From NCBI GenBank assembly GCA_000697335.1, contig JNEM01015561.1, forward strand, positions 1-40,870: DNA of 40,870 bases. Reading direction: 5' to 3'. Position numbers and translations under genes: made by a program. Under the pieces are notes generated by a model. It saw only the letters and a program-made list of their open reading frames with translations, made no database searches and was not told where the DNA came from. Of this stretch, positions 10,545 through 22,900 are shown piece by piece. Position 1 is the stretch's first letter. Each line of letters opens with the position of its first letter. The stretch is from Conidiobolus incongruus B7586. Its lineage: Eukaryota > Entomophthoromycota > Entomophthoromycetes > Entomophthorales > Conidiobolaceae.

Positions 10545-12077
10545 ATGGGACTTTCTTCCAAACTTTGGAGTTTAGTATATTTAAGCTATTTATCAGCAAA
10601 ATTAGATTTTCCTCAGTTGATCAATGATAACGTTATCCGTAATATAGACTTAACCAATTCTTACCTCAAAGAAACTATCTCTGTAGTGATTGCTTCTGAG
10701 CACAGGGATCCCATTAGTCATTATTACTTTTCTACACCATTAAGTACTAATCACTCTTTAGCTAAAGTTGAAGTCATTGATAAAAAAGATAAAAAAGTTT
10801 TAAAGACTACTTTACCAGGAGTTGAAGGGTAATTACATTTGTAATTTTGTTAAATTTTTGATATTGATTTAATATTTTAGAGATAAGCAATATTATGAGG
10901 TTGAACTTGCTAGTCCTGTAACCAGCGACGAAAAGCAGGGAATTGCAATTAAGCTTTACTATTTCGACGCTGTCAAGCCTTATCCCGCTACTATTGAACA
11001 TACTGAATCACAAAAATTTTTATATGAGGGAAATGTTTATTTCGATTCACCATTCGTGTCCAAAAAGCAAAAAACTAGTTTCAAATTACCTTCAGTTACT
11101 GTTCATTCTCATACCAAAAATCCTGACCCTGTATTGCTTAACAAAAATATCCTCACTTATGGACCTTATAATGATATCGCTGAGAATCAGAATACTGTTG
11201 TCAAAGTTCACTATGATCAACCCAATCCTCACATTTATGCTACCGAAGTACACAGAGATATCGAATTAAATCATTGGACCAAAGATATTTGGGTAGAAGA
11301 AAACTACTCAATTACCAACAAAGGACCAAAATTGGTTGGCGAATTCTCAAGAGTTACACATGCTTACAGTAAAATGATAGCAGCCGAGACTGCTACCTAT
11401 TTAGATCGTTTGGAAATGGACTTACCTTATGACGCCAGTGAAGCTTACTTTAGAGATCAAATCGGAAATGTTTCCACTTCTAATTTTAGAATATCTAAAT
11501 CCAAATCCAAACCTGTCAACTTTGTAATCGTTCCTAGATATCCTATCTATGGTGGATGGAAATACACTTGGTACCAAGGTTACCATCTCAATTTATTTAA
11601 CCACGTTGCCAAGACTGGTACATCACAAAACTATACCTTGACCTTCCCATTACTTCAAAACTTTGTTAAACCCGAATTCCCTATTGAAAAATTTAGCTGG
11701 AAATTAATCTTACCCGAGAGAGCTGAATTATTGTCTTACGATATTTCAATTCCCAGAGCAGAAATTGAGACAGTTCATCACTATGGGCTATTGGATTCTG
11801 TAGGCAGAACTGCATTGCTGATTAAAGTTGACAAAGTTGGAGAATTCTCCCAATCCCAAATTACTGTAACTTATCAATACACTTTCTCATCTATGATCAT
11901 GAAGCCATTGGTTACTATTTCATTTGTGATTGGATTCATTGGTTTAATTGTTGTTGCTTATAATGGATTTACCCAATTGAAATTAGACGACAAGAAAAAG
12001 GTAAATTAATTTTTTTACAATTTTTGTGAACTAATTATATATTTAATTTAATCACCTAGGCTAAGAAAGCTCAATAA
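10545..12077 (+). CDS. OST1: Oligosaccharyltransferase subunit OST1 (ribophorin I)
   Basis: A subunit of the ER oligosaccharyltransferase, which moves the preassembled glycan from dolichol to Asn of nascent proteins. Exons 10545-10828, 10881-12000 and 12060-12077 join in frame to 473 residues, close to yeast Ost1. Residues 1-18 are a signal peptide. The lumenal part has family landmarks: VIRNIDLTNSYLKE near the N-terminus, KLYYFDAVKPYP, NHWTKDIWVEENYSITNKGP, and PRYPIYGGWKYTWYQGY. One membrane span lies at about 437-458 (LVTISFVIGFIGLIVVAY), followed by a short Lys-rich cytosolic tail. The 18-nt last exon encodes AKKAQ, giving a KKXX-type ER-retrieval end. Intron 1 is 52 nt, intron 2 is 59 nt. 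Confidence 0.95.
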
Positions 12078-13742
12078 TAATTCATTTTTCCAATCATATA
12101 CTAAATTAACCAGTTATAATGAAATAAAAATTGATTTTAATAATTATTCAATTAAATACTATTTTCAGGGTTAAAATCAATTAAACATTTAATGAATGCA
12201 GATTTATTTAAACTATAACCATCATTTCAATTACGATTTATTTTTTATTATCATCGATTATTTAAAACGCAATCCAAATTCAAATTAGCATTGGTATCCA
12301 AATTCAATTAGCAATGATAGGATGTTTTACTAAATCTCTACTAGAGTTTGAATTTACTCAAGTATAAACCACATCATTTGAGTGTTGAGAGTAATTACAT
12401 AATTTCAAATGCATTTCAAAGTACATCTTAATTATTTAAGGTTAAATATCAAAACTGAAAATTATACCTTAATGATCCAATCAACCCAACGTAAGTGAGG
12501 AGAATTTACTTAGTATAATTAAACAATTCAAATCAGAAATTTAGAATTAAAACAAAAAACAATACTCTTAAATTAAGCATTATTTATCTAGATATTATTT
12601 ATAATATATTTATTTTTGAAAGACAAAGTTTTAAATCAATTGAGCAACTCTAATTCCAAACAATCACTTGATGTTTTTTATTGAATCCAAATTTGGAAGG
12701 TGAGAATAAAGTCTCAATTTATTACTATTCATTTTTAGATATATATTTTGAGCAAGAATCAGCAAGTTATAATAGTGTTCAATTATTCAAAATTATTACA
12801 AATTCTTTATTGAATACTAGTAATGCCAATTGATATTGAATTTTAATATTTATTTTTTATATATGATTAGCAAAAATCACGATTATTCGTTCATTTATAT
12901 AATCGATGAAAGTTTAAAAATATCAATAATCAAGAATTTTTATTTATTTATCAAAAATATTAGTAATTATTAAGAATATGGTCTTTTCACTGAAAGATTA
13001 TCTGGATTAAATTGTTATTTATTTAATCAGTTTATTGAATCATTAGTAAATAAGTGATTTATTTTGAACAGAAATTTTTCTAATTTTGAATTATTAGATA
13101 TTTATGATGGTTTAAATTTAAACATAGTGACAGAAATGTAAGATTGAGTTAGGGCAAGTTTAGGTGAATTATTGGATATTTTATTAAATAAAGAAGTTCT
13201 AATGAATCAAAATTCCGAATAACAAATCAACCATGTAGAGAATACTGCTTATTTTTCACAGTAATACATTTTTATTTTAAATTCGTACTCTAAAATATAA
13301 ACAGCAATAAGTATCCATGTAATTGAAGATACTATAATTTATTGATTAAAAACCTTGTCCGAAGTTACCCTACGAAAATATCTCAGAACAGTTAGATAAT
13401 GTAAACACTAAGATTTTATTTACCATGGATACATAAGATATTATTCAACGATTCTCGAAAAATTACAAGTAATACTTGGCGTCATAGATAAGATTATTGT
13501 TTCAAAAAATTTCGAGTTAAATTCTAGTAATTAATAAAATTAGATTATAATTAAACTATTAATAATTCCAAATTAATCTTCCATTTGTGAACAACTTAAT
13601 TTGGAGTCTCAAAAGGATAAGATTAACTTGTGTTAATCATGAAATCTTCAACATTTGTTGGAGTATAAAAAATTTTATCTTCAAAATAGCAGAAATAATA
13701 ATCATTGGCAAAATATACTTGAAACTATGAGGAAGATAAATT

Positions 13743-13774
<32 letters not shown>

Positions 13775-13811
13775 ATTTTATTAAATAAGGATAAAAGGTA
13801 TTTTAATTAAA
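12078..13811. other. Spacer between OST1 and the GH16 gene
   Basis: About 1.7 kb of AT-rich DNA between two convergent genes, holding both 3' ends. A (TA)n microsatellite lies near 13741-13771. I see no coding or RNA gene. Confidence 0.5.
13741..13771. repeat. (TA)n microsatellite
   Basis: A near-perfect run of about 13-15 TA units in the 3' flank of the GH16 gene. Confidence 0.8.
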
Positions 13812-14852
13812 TTAGATCAAATAAAGTAAGCTTAATACAAAGAGTGAAATCAAAGTTAAGCTAACAGACATCTTATTGGCATTCCCGGTGTAATGTACTT
13901 TGCCAGAAAGAACATCAGTATTAACTTTTCCGCTCTTAATGTCATCCTCTGTTGTTCCATTGAAGGTGCCAATACATTCGACTTCGACCCAGTCAACGAT
14001 CACATAGAAATATCCTTTGGTTTTGGGATCTTCCTCATTCCAGTCAACTTCACCACCAGCCCATTCTCGAGTACCTTCAGCACCGCTGCCACCATTCCAA
14101 ATACCAAATTCAATTCTTGATGGGGTGGAAGGAAATTGGGATTGACCTTCTTTCATAGAATCTTCCTTGGTATATGATCTTACAACCTTGCCATCAGCCA
14201 TCCAATTGATATTATTTTCAGTCCAATCAATGGTATATTCAATACTGTTATTGAAGGTATTCCTTTCAATGGTATGTTTCTTTCCTTTAGTGTAATCAAT
14301 ATTGCCTCTGTAAAACACATTAGTTTGACCTTCATTCAAGTTATTTCCAACGAATTCCCAATCAATTTCATCTTTAACATCAGACATGGTAATAAAACTT
14401 GAAATAACGCCTTTAGTACGACTAGTGCGCATTTTGGCAGTGATCTTAGCATATTGAGCGTATCTTGTCAAGGATACTTTAGCACCACCATTTTCAGTCA
14501 TTTCTAACCAAAGAGATCCATCCTTAACTTCGACTTGACCAGTTGTTAAGAAATCAGTATTCAAAAAGTTTCCATCATATCCTTTGAGTTCTTTGACTCT
14601 GCTTGGATCGCTAAAATCGTATTTTTTAGATTGACAAACAGGAGGCTTCATACAGCTAGTAGGTTTAAAACTTCCTTCAACATCGCATCCAATACCACAG
14701 TACTCAAAAGTAGAACCACAGCTTCCGTAGGGACTACAACAAGGGGCAGACTTGGGACATTTGGAGTCCTTGCCACAGGTTCCTTCAGCAGATGCAAAAG
14801 TTGTAAAGAGGCCTAAAGCCAAGGTTGAAATATTGACAATATTCAAGATCAT
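13812..14852 (-). CDS. Crh-type chitin-glucan transglycosylase (GH16 with CBM18 and GPI anchor)
   Basis: Crh enzymes cut chitin and join it to beta-glucan in the fungal wall. From the Met at 14852 the protein has 346 residues, in the order of yeast Crh2/Utr2. There is a signal peptide (1-22, ending FASA), a Cys-rich CBM18/hevein module (about 25-67; CPKSAPCCSPYGSCG, YCGIGC), and the GH16 domain with catalytic DEIDWEF (nucleophile Glu162, Asp164, acid/base Glu166). A C-terminal hydrophobic tail (SVSLTLISLFVLSLLYLI) is expected of a GPI signal. The frame stays open upstream to 14990, but the Met at 14852 is preferred: it gives the signal peptide and lies about 85 bp downstream of a TATA box. 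The exact paralogue within the Crh family is not decided. Confidence 0.92.
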   Translation of the reverse strand: MILNIVNISTLALGLFTTFASAEGTCGKDSKCPKSAPCCSPYGSCGSTFEYCGIGCDVEGSFKPTSCMKPPVCQSKKYDFSDPSRVKELKGYDGNFLNTDFLTTGQVEVKDGSLWLEMTENGGAKVSLTRYAQYAKITAKMRTSRTKGVISSFITMSDVKDEIDWEFVGNNLNEGQTNVFYRGNIDYTKGKKHTIERNTFNNSIEYTIDWTENNINWMADGKVVRSYTKEDSMKEGQSQFPSTPSRIEFGIWNGGSGAEGTREWAGGEVDWNEEDPKTKGYFYVIVDWVEVECIGTFNGTTEDDIKSGKVNTDVLSGKVHYTGNANKMSVSLTLISLFVLSLLYLI

Positions 14853-14935
14853 GTTGAAAGAGTGAATAAAGATTAAAGGTTCACAGAACCAAAAGGTTTT
14901 AATAACGAAACATGATTTCACAGGGATTAACATCC

Positions 14936-14946
14936 ATTTATAAAGG
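14936..14946 (-). promoter_or_regulatory. TATA box of the GH16 gene
   Basis: On the minus strand the sequence reads CCTTTATAAAT, about 85-95 bp before the chosen ATG (14852). It lies inside the upstream extension of the open frame, which argues against the longer start. Confidence 0.5.
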
Positions 14947-17234
14947 CAATGGGATATTCGATAAATGGATGGATCATTGCCCTTTTTCAACCTCTCAAAA
15001 TTTTTTCAAATAAAATCATCTAGTAGTTTAAATTGATCAAATTGACTAAATACATAATCGATTTCACAAGTTTATATGATAAACACGTTACAATTAATAC
15101 CCACAGTTATTTATTACTGCGGCAGTATATTTCATTTTGCATACAAATAAGTAAAAAGATGCTAATTTTGTGTGTAAAAAATTGGATATCTGAGCTTGGA
15201 ACATTAAAAACACATTAAATGGGAATGGTTTGGCGTTAAAGTGATTTTAACATCGTTACACCATAATCCTTTTTATTCTCTCAATTAAATCTTTGGTTTA
15301 TATTGAATTTATATTATAGTTGAATCTTTTTACATTCAAGTATAATTTTTTAAGGTCCAATTTAAAATAAATATTGTATTATTAGTTTTATTTTTTAAGC
15401 TAAGTTAATATCAATATCGAATCAAGCATAATGCTATCTGCATAATGAGTAATTTCGACTTGAAACTAAACACAGATGTTAATCAGATAATCATGTGAAA
15501 AGAATGATGTCTTTTGATTGGTAGTCTAATAAATTTTCTCAATTGTACAAGTGTACAATACAATAAATGTAAGATAACATGATAAATTCTTAAGTTTGAC
15601 ATTTTGGTTTTTAACAAACAGAGCCAGTTAAAAAATTGTGAGAAAAATTCAGATTACTAGATGAAAAAAGATAAATATAATAAATAATGGTATTTGGAGC
15701 CTTTAACTACTTTTACTTAGTATTTATATATATTGGATTCAATTTTTGGTTATTTTGTAATCAATTCTAGAATTAAAATATTGTCATTTCTTTTTTAGAA
15801 ATAAAAACTTTCAATAATTTAACCCAAGCATATAGTTTTTAAAGCTAGATGTTGAATATTTGTTAATGTTAGTAATGTCGTTGTAAGTGCTTAATAAAGG
15901 TTTAATAAATATAAATTGTTTAATTCTTATTATATAATTTTTATAAACAAGGCCATATTCGGATAATCAAAATAATTTTACAAATTATAACCATAAAATA
16001 TGTTGAATATACCTCTAAATTTTGTTAGATTTTTCAAATACATTAAATTTCAAAATACTAATATAATATTTTATAATTTGATATTTTGAAAATTGGGAAT
16101 TAGTTATTTTATAATTTAATACGAAGCTAAGAATTGATTAAAGTTTGATTTAATTTCCAATCAATATAGGTACCATTAATCTACATATTTTGTTAAATGA
16201 AGTTATAATAGGGTTTGATTTATGTATTTTGGTAAAATGACTGATCAAATTTATTCTATAAATTTCAAGTACATATTTCTTAATTAAAATAATATTATAA
16301 TCTGATTCTAACAAGTGTATTATCTCACAAGCTAAAGTAAATACCATACTTTGCATAAAGCTAGCATTTTTTTATTATTTTATTATAAGATTTTCATCCA
16401 ATATAATTGACTAAATTGTAATCTATTTGGAAATTTGCTAGTTCACAATATTGAAATAGAGACAATTCATAACCTTGAACATACTGCTGCAAATGCTTCA
16501 GGTTTAATGATTATTTTAAGGATAGCATTGAATTAGTCATTTATATTAAAAATTTTAGAAAATTTTTGCTATTTTCATATATGAAAAAATTAATCAAATC
16601 ATAGTCATAATTATCTTAATCTAAAGAAAATAATAATGAAAGCGATTAACATATTTAGGTTAAGGGCATTATTAAAATTAAATTATTAGGTGATTAATTA
16701 ATATTTTGCTATGAATTTATAGTCTGTTCCTTTAGACAAAGTAAAAACAAATATTCAATTGATTGATTTTTATATAAATTGTTGAATAGGAAAAGAATTT
16801 ATTAATCAGATATAATTTTTATATTATATATATCAATTGATGTTTAAGTCTTATTGAAATATATATTTAAAACTAACCATCAATATTATTAATTTAATAT
16901 TTTTAAATATCATCATTAAACTCATAAAATTAATGAATTTTAGAGAAATAAACAAAATAAAGGTATATCAATATTAACTAATAATATCCCACTTCATTTA
17001 TTTTATTTGAATTTAAGCCAAATTTTGTTAATATAATTATTTTATTATGAATATTAGGTTTTAAAATTGTTATATATATTGTTGAAAATATTTTCTTTAA
17101 CAGATTTAGTGAAACATGTGATGATAAAATGAAATTTAAATTTTGAAATATTCTTTTTTATATTTCATTTAACTCTGAATATTAAATTAATCTTGATTAT
17201 ATTTGATATTAATATCAATATAGAATTCAATAAT

Positions 17235-17575
17235 ATATCATGGTTCTACCCATTACTAATAGGATGCTGTTAATAGGGAAGAGAGTGGTTTGTTCATAAC
17301 TTGTTCGATAGTTTGGGTTTAGATGCTTTATTAGGGTTTGTTAAAGGTTTAATAAGCTTCATAGAAGATTGAAGGTGATGATGAAAATATATTCCGACAA
17401 TGGTTCTTTTATTGACTATTCATCAGTTATAAACAGTGTAAAGACGAGTATTAGGTCTTAAGGAAAATGTGACCTTGAAGTAGTGTGGCAGGCATTCTGG
17501 GCTTATATCTCAATAAGATAATAGATGATGAGATGAAGTTAATGGGTTGGGTTATCATCTAGGTAAACACAATAT
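17235..17575. other. Unidentified island of higher sequence complexity
   Basis: About 340 bp that is visibly richer in G and C than its surroundings. The plus strand contains a short coding-like stretch (MMKIYSDNGSFIDYSSVIN), but the frame is interrupted on both sides. I cannot assign a family. It may be a relic of a gene or mobile element, or an unrecognised non-coding transcript. Confidence 0.25.
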
Positions 17576-18284
17576 AAAGTATACATGACTAGAATTATAA
17601 ATTATTAAGTTTTAAAAAAAAGATTTTATAATATTAACACAATATTATGGAGATTTTTACTTTCAGCTAAGGTTATAGCTGAAGGTTAACAATGATTTTA
17701 TTGGAATTATTTAAAAATAATTATTATACCAATATATATATATATAATTTATTGATTTTTTATAAGATATTGATTAAATGAATTAATAATTGTTTAATTA
17801 TTAAAAATATATATATAATTTTTAAGTTTTTATTAACTTTTGCATTTGTTGTTTGTTTATATTTTAATAGATATAATCTTTAATATGATATTATGGTTAA
17901 GTGATTTTTTATTACTATTATATATCAAAATATTAAAATATCTATAAAAATTGATATTATAACTTTTGGTTGATATTACACCTTTATATTATTTGCAATT
18001 CAATATATTTACATGTGTAAACTGTTATTCCCTTGTGGCTTGAAAATAACTGTATTATTGATTATAACAATAAGATGATAAACAATCTTTCAAGATTGAA
18101 ATATTTTTTATTGAATTCAAGCTGTATATATAGCTAATATTTGAATTATTTAATTTTTTGCTTGAGAAATTTGATATTGTTTTTTCCTATTAAGGCAAAT
18201 AAATCTATACCAGTTAAAATCGTATACTCAGAAATTTTAAAATAAAACCTTCTAAATCATTATATTATAGTACTCCAACAATGC

Positions 18285-19515
18285 TAAATTTTGTCAACAC
18301 ATCCTCTAAATCATGAGTGAAAGCAAAAGACATGCACCTCAATTTCGCTACCAGGTTTCATTTATCTATTAGGAGCAAATGATTCCCAACTAGGCCAATA
18401 GTTTTAAAGTGATAGAATGTTTAGCTACCAATCCTAATCTGTGCCTAAATATTGATGAAAATTTAATGATTATTATAGTGATATATAAAACTTTTACACT
18501 TTAATCTTTAGGGGATGGGATATCTACCAATAGAAGTATTTCTTTCAGGAAAATTAGAAACTAGTTCATCAACCAACTCCTTATAAGTCTGGAGATTTTT
18601 TTAATAACAAATCTTTCTTCATTTGTGAAATATGATCGAGTTCAGAATCTGGAGTCAATCATGGTATGAATAATATCATTTCTTCTTTTCTATTCTCTTC
18701 TCTCCATAAGTCCCTTAATTATACATTGATTGATGAATGAATAATGTGGTGATTTCAAGAAGGTTAAAGATATGGTTGCAAACTTTACACCTGAAGATTT
18801 GGCAATAGGCTTAGATAGCTTGTGAGCAAAAAAATGGTGTTGTTTTAAACTATTAAGATATTTTCCAAGAATTAAATCTGAAATCACATTAGCAATAGCC
18901 TTGTATATAAAATCATATATATCAGCCTCTTTAGCACCATAGTCTATAGTTTGATTGCTACTATCAATCAAATTATCAGCACAATCAAGAACAATAATGG
19001 TTCTAGATTTGCAATATTATTTAGATTAAATGCAAGAGACATCATTATTCTAAATTTCAGGACAAACTAACCAATTAAAAATTTCCACTGATAGAATGAT
19101 GTTTTAAGTCACTAGATTTCACAATATTGCTAGAGATATAGTTATGATATTTCTAAACCTCATATCACATGGTTGTAATGAAATTTTGAGTATTTTCAAT
19201 AAATTAAATTGATGCTCTTGTAAATTTGTTTGATTTATTCAAGATCAATTACTCATACAACATCTATACCTAATAATTATATTGATCATATTAAAGTATA
19301 TTTTTTATATAATATAAACAAGTGGCAAACTGTACCATATTTTTCATCAAGTTCTTTATACATGGTATCAAGGTTTACAGTAGTATAAGAATATATAAAA
19401 GTATGTGTTTTCAATAATTTATTAGTTGGTCTGGGGTATTTTTCAAAGAGCTAATATGTCAAGGATAATGAAAATTTTTGTAAAAAAATATGACAAATAT
19501 CTTAATACAATAATT
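18285..19515 (-). pseudogene. Cytochrome P450 pseudogene A
   Basis: A decayed copy of the P450 family found in this window, running from about 19515 down to 18285. The N-terminal part matches the FHYPRHIGPLKDIPGP region of CYP-1, with an in-frame stop (FHYP then stop). Next come MYKELDEKYG, the exon 2 region with stops, and a remnant of the 25-nt microexon (19087-19111) after its TCTAG acceptor. An open piece at 18971-18690 (NQTIDYGAKEADIYDFIYKAIANVISDLILG) corresponds to CYP-1 NQAIDQGAKEVDMYDLYHKAILDVISDVALG. A heme-region remnant with RGCVDK-like coding lies near 18310-18330. The I-helix (AGMETT) block is missing. The core is nearly identical to pseudogene B on the opposite strand. Confidence 0.8.
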
Positions 19516-19930
19516 AACACAAATATAAAGGTAGATCAAATCTTACTATTTGGAAATATCTTTAAAATTTTAACTTTTATCAAGCTGATTAGTATATATC
19601 TAACTTATTTATTATTCCTTAGTTGAAGATTATCAAATTCACTATATTGTATAAGAGTTTAATATTGGATCAAGTATATCAAATTATCAAGCCTTCCAAA
19701 TAATGCTTCTTTATTTGGCTCAAGTAATACATTATAGTGTTCACCTATTTTATTAACAAGACATACTATATAAGTAAGTATTAATGCTTTATAAGTAAAC
19801 TATAGGTTTAGTCTAATGGTAAACCCAAATAGTCTCTTAGTCAGCATTATTACACAAAGTATAATCTAAGGTAATATATAAAGGAATAGATTTCCAAACA
19901 GAGTAACATTTGTCTCTTCTTTTAACTTAG

Positions 19931-19956
19931 GTGGAGGTGGTAAAAGCCAGCTCCAC
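19931..19956. other. G/C-rich hairpin
   Basis: GTGGAGGTGG, loop TAAAAG, CCAGCTCCAC: a 10-bp stem with one mismatch. It stands out in a region otherwise almost lacking GC pairs. No run of T follows directly and no gene ends here, so a role is unknown. Confidence 0.5.
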
Positions 19957-22900
19957 ATTGTTTAATTAATCTTAATTTATTATTTAACAAATTGTTTATT
20001 TGGTTATTATATCAGATGTTTCACTCCCTGATATTCCTTTGAACAAAAGGGCAATTTATAATATTATTGATATTAATTATAATGGTAGCTAAGTCTTTAC
20101 TAAGACTTATTTATTTTATCAAAAGTAAGGTGTTATTGATAATTAACAACAAAGTATAAATTATTAATGTAAAATCAATTGTTTATAACTTAAGAAAAAT
20201 AATCTAGTCAGCTTAATTAATAATATCTTAAAAGATTACTAATATAATATTTTAGATTACAATATAAATATATTTAAAGCTTAATTCAAAAATTATTTTT
20301 ATTTAATTAATATTCTGATATTATTCAGCAATTATATCAGCTTATCAAGTACCATGTTATATTTCACAATATAATATTATTAATATATTTTTTATATTTT
20401 ATATTATAAAATATTTTGAGTGCTTTATATATTTTATATTTAAGTTTAAATATTAAAATCCTATTTATATCAGCTTAATATTCAGGTTCTATCAAAAAAA
20501 TTTCTATTGGGACAATTAAACATAAGAGGTCTGGGTTTTAATGAATTATTTAGAATAACTTGTACTAGAATATATTTATAGATTAACTTATAATTTAATA
20601 AATTTATAAGTTAAAAATTATATATATATGAAAGTAAATATTATTCCAGAAAAGTTCAAATATATTAAAACTGAAATTTTATTGCAAAAATAATAGTAAT
20701 AATAGTATAGCTTAAAAAAGCAAAAGAAAATTTAAAATAACAAGCATATAGTAATACCACTAAATAGTAAAATATTTTTATAATTATAGGTAACAAAAAT
20801 AATATATAATATCAAAAAATAAAGACTTTTATATTTATTTTATTTTTTATTATTTTTAAATATTAATTAAAAATACTTTATCATCTAAATTTAATTTTTC
20901 CATCACTTTCTGAAATTGCAATATTATTACTATTATTGCTATAAATAAGTTATAATATAGAATATATTAAAATATATAATCAAATTTCTTAATAAACTAT
21001 AATAACATTTGGAATTTATTGTCATTAGTATTTGTCATAAATAAATCTATAATAAATTTAACTAAAGATATCAGATAAAGCCAAGTTAAAAGATATAAAC
21101 AATATAATTTTTATTCAGATGTAACTTAGCAATTGATATATATTATATATCATTACTTTTTAAAAAAATAAATCAATATTATAATTTAATTAATTAAATT
21201 TTTTATCTTATAGAATTATTCATTACTTTAGCATATTAAGATTCTATCTATTTATTAAATTTGATAATATTCTAAATTTACTGTAATAATTGATCAATAC
21301 TAATTATTGAATTTTGATTTATTCATTCTATATCATAATACACAAAAATTTAATTTATATGAATATATTTAAATATTACATAATATGTAAAATATCTTAA
21401 TATTAAGAATATTAATATTTTAAAAATAGTTAGATTATAAAAAATGATTTCAAATTTAAAATAGGCTCTTAGAGTCTATAGTTATATAGGTTATTCATAT
21501 ATTCTTGATATTTATAGTTTAATTTACTTCTTTAATCTAATAAATTTTAACTATTAATAAAATTTATTTGCATAAAAATAATTTTTATTTTAAAGTTAAA
21601 AATAATAAAATATTAAATATATATTCTAATATTATTTTTAGATCAATTTGTTTAATTTTATTTATAATTTTTATAAAATAATTTTTGTTAAAGGATAATA
21701 ATTTCTATTATATTATTGTAAATACTATTTATTATCTTATATATTATTTATTAAAATTTTAAAATTAATAATTTGATATAAAAAATATTATTTTTTTAAA
21801 TTAAATATTGTCAAAAATAATGTATAGGAATTGAGCCATATAATAGGTTTTAATCTTGAAAATATTTTTATATTATTAAAATTTTGAAAATTTTATATTC
21901 AAAATATATTAAATATTTTTCTTTAATCTCAAAATTTAATTTCATTTGTTAATATTATATATCAATTATTAATAACTCATATGATATATAATATTAATGT
22001 ATTTGTAAAAGTTCAAATAAATGAATTTTATAAAAAATTTCATAATTTTCTAAAAAGATATTGATATTTAATAACATATATTAATCAATAATAAAGTAAT
22101 TTATAAAATTTATATAATTGAAGTTAAAATTGAAAAATTATTTCCCTCTCTTTGATTCAACCAAATTTTACGATTATATTGAATAATGTTTTCAAATTTA
22201 AGTGACACTTTAGTTTATATTTCTCAAACAATAATATATCAATTATTTTAATATTTTTTTAAACTATGAATTTAATTTTATCAGGTTAATCAAGCTATAA
22301 AATTTCCTTACCAGTATTTATTTGTAATAAAATATAATAACTGCTTGGCATTAAAAAGAAAAATAAATATATAATTTCATATATAATTTATATAATAAAT
22401 ATTAGCATGTTTCATGATTTTTGAAAGATAATTTTTCAATTAACATATAATGAATCATTGAAGATTTCATAATTATTATCTTAATAGATTCTGAAAGCAT
22501 TTCTTTCGACTAATATTTTTATTAATTGTGATTTATTCGATTACTTTTTGGATTTATTTAGTTATGACTAAATTTGATTGTATATAAAATATCATTTTGC
22601 GTTATTGAATCTTAAAAATTAGTTTAATATAACCATTCACTAAGTATTTGAATCTCTAGTAATGCATATTAAATTAATATTGTTTTCAATATAGTAATAA
22701 ATCCTTTTTCTAAATTCACCAAACCCAGTATCACTTTTCATAACTCTTTTAATTGTAATTATTTATTTTGTTTGATTATTCTAAATTTGAGTATAAACAA
22801 AATTAATCAGGCTAAGGCTATTCTCGCCTTCCTTTTGTAACAATCAACAATATATAACGTGATATTACTTTTTACACGTTTATCAAAGTCTCAGTAAGCT

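Larger units (their letters stand above)
14853..18284. other. Spacer between the GH16 gene and the P450 cluster
   Basis: About 3.4 kb. The first 150 bp are the GH16 promoter. The rest is AT-rich with only short, low-complexity open frames (for example 15033-15218 and 16150-16356), which I read as chance. A less AT-rich island at about 17235-17575 is listed separately. Confidence 0.5.

Noticed and set aside
10943-11269. 108-codon frame overlapping OST1 exon 2
   Set aside because: Out of frame with OST1, whose exon is fully conserved here; composition is that of a shifted reading.
14853-14990. 46-residue N-terminal extension of the GH16 enzyme
   Set aside because: It would bury the signal peptide and spans the TATA box; the Met at 14852 gives the normal family layout.
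15033-16356. Short open frames at 15033-15218 and 16150-16356
   Set aside because: Low-complexity composition, no splice-linked partners and no known motifs; typical of chance frames in this spacer.
19800-19870. Possible tRNA gene
   Set aside because: Only an A-box-like piece is present; there is no B box (GGTTC-type), acceptor stem or anticodon arm that folds.
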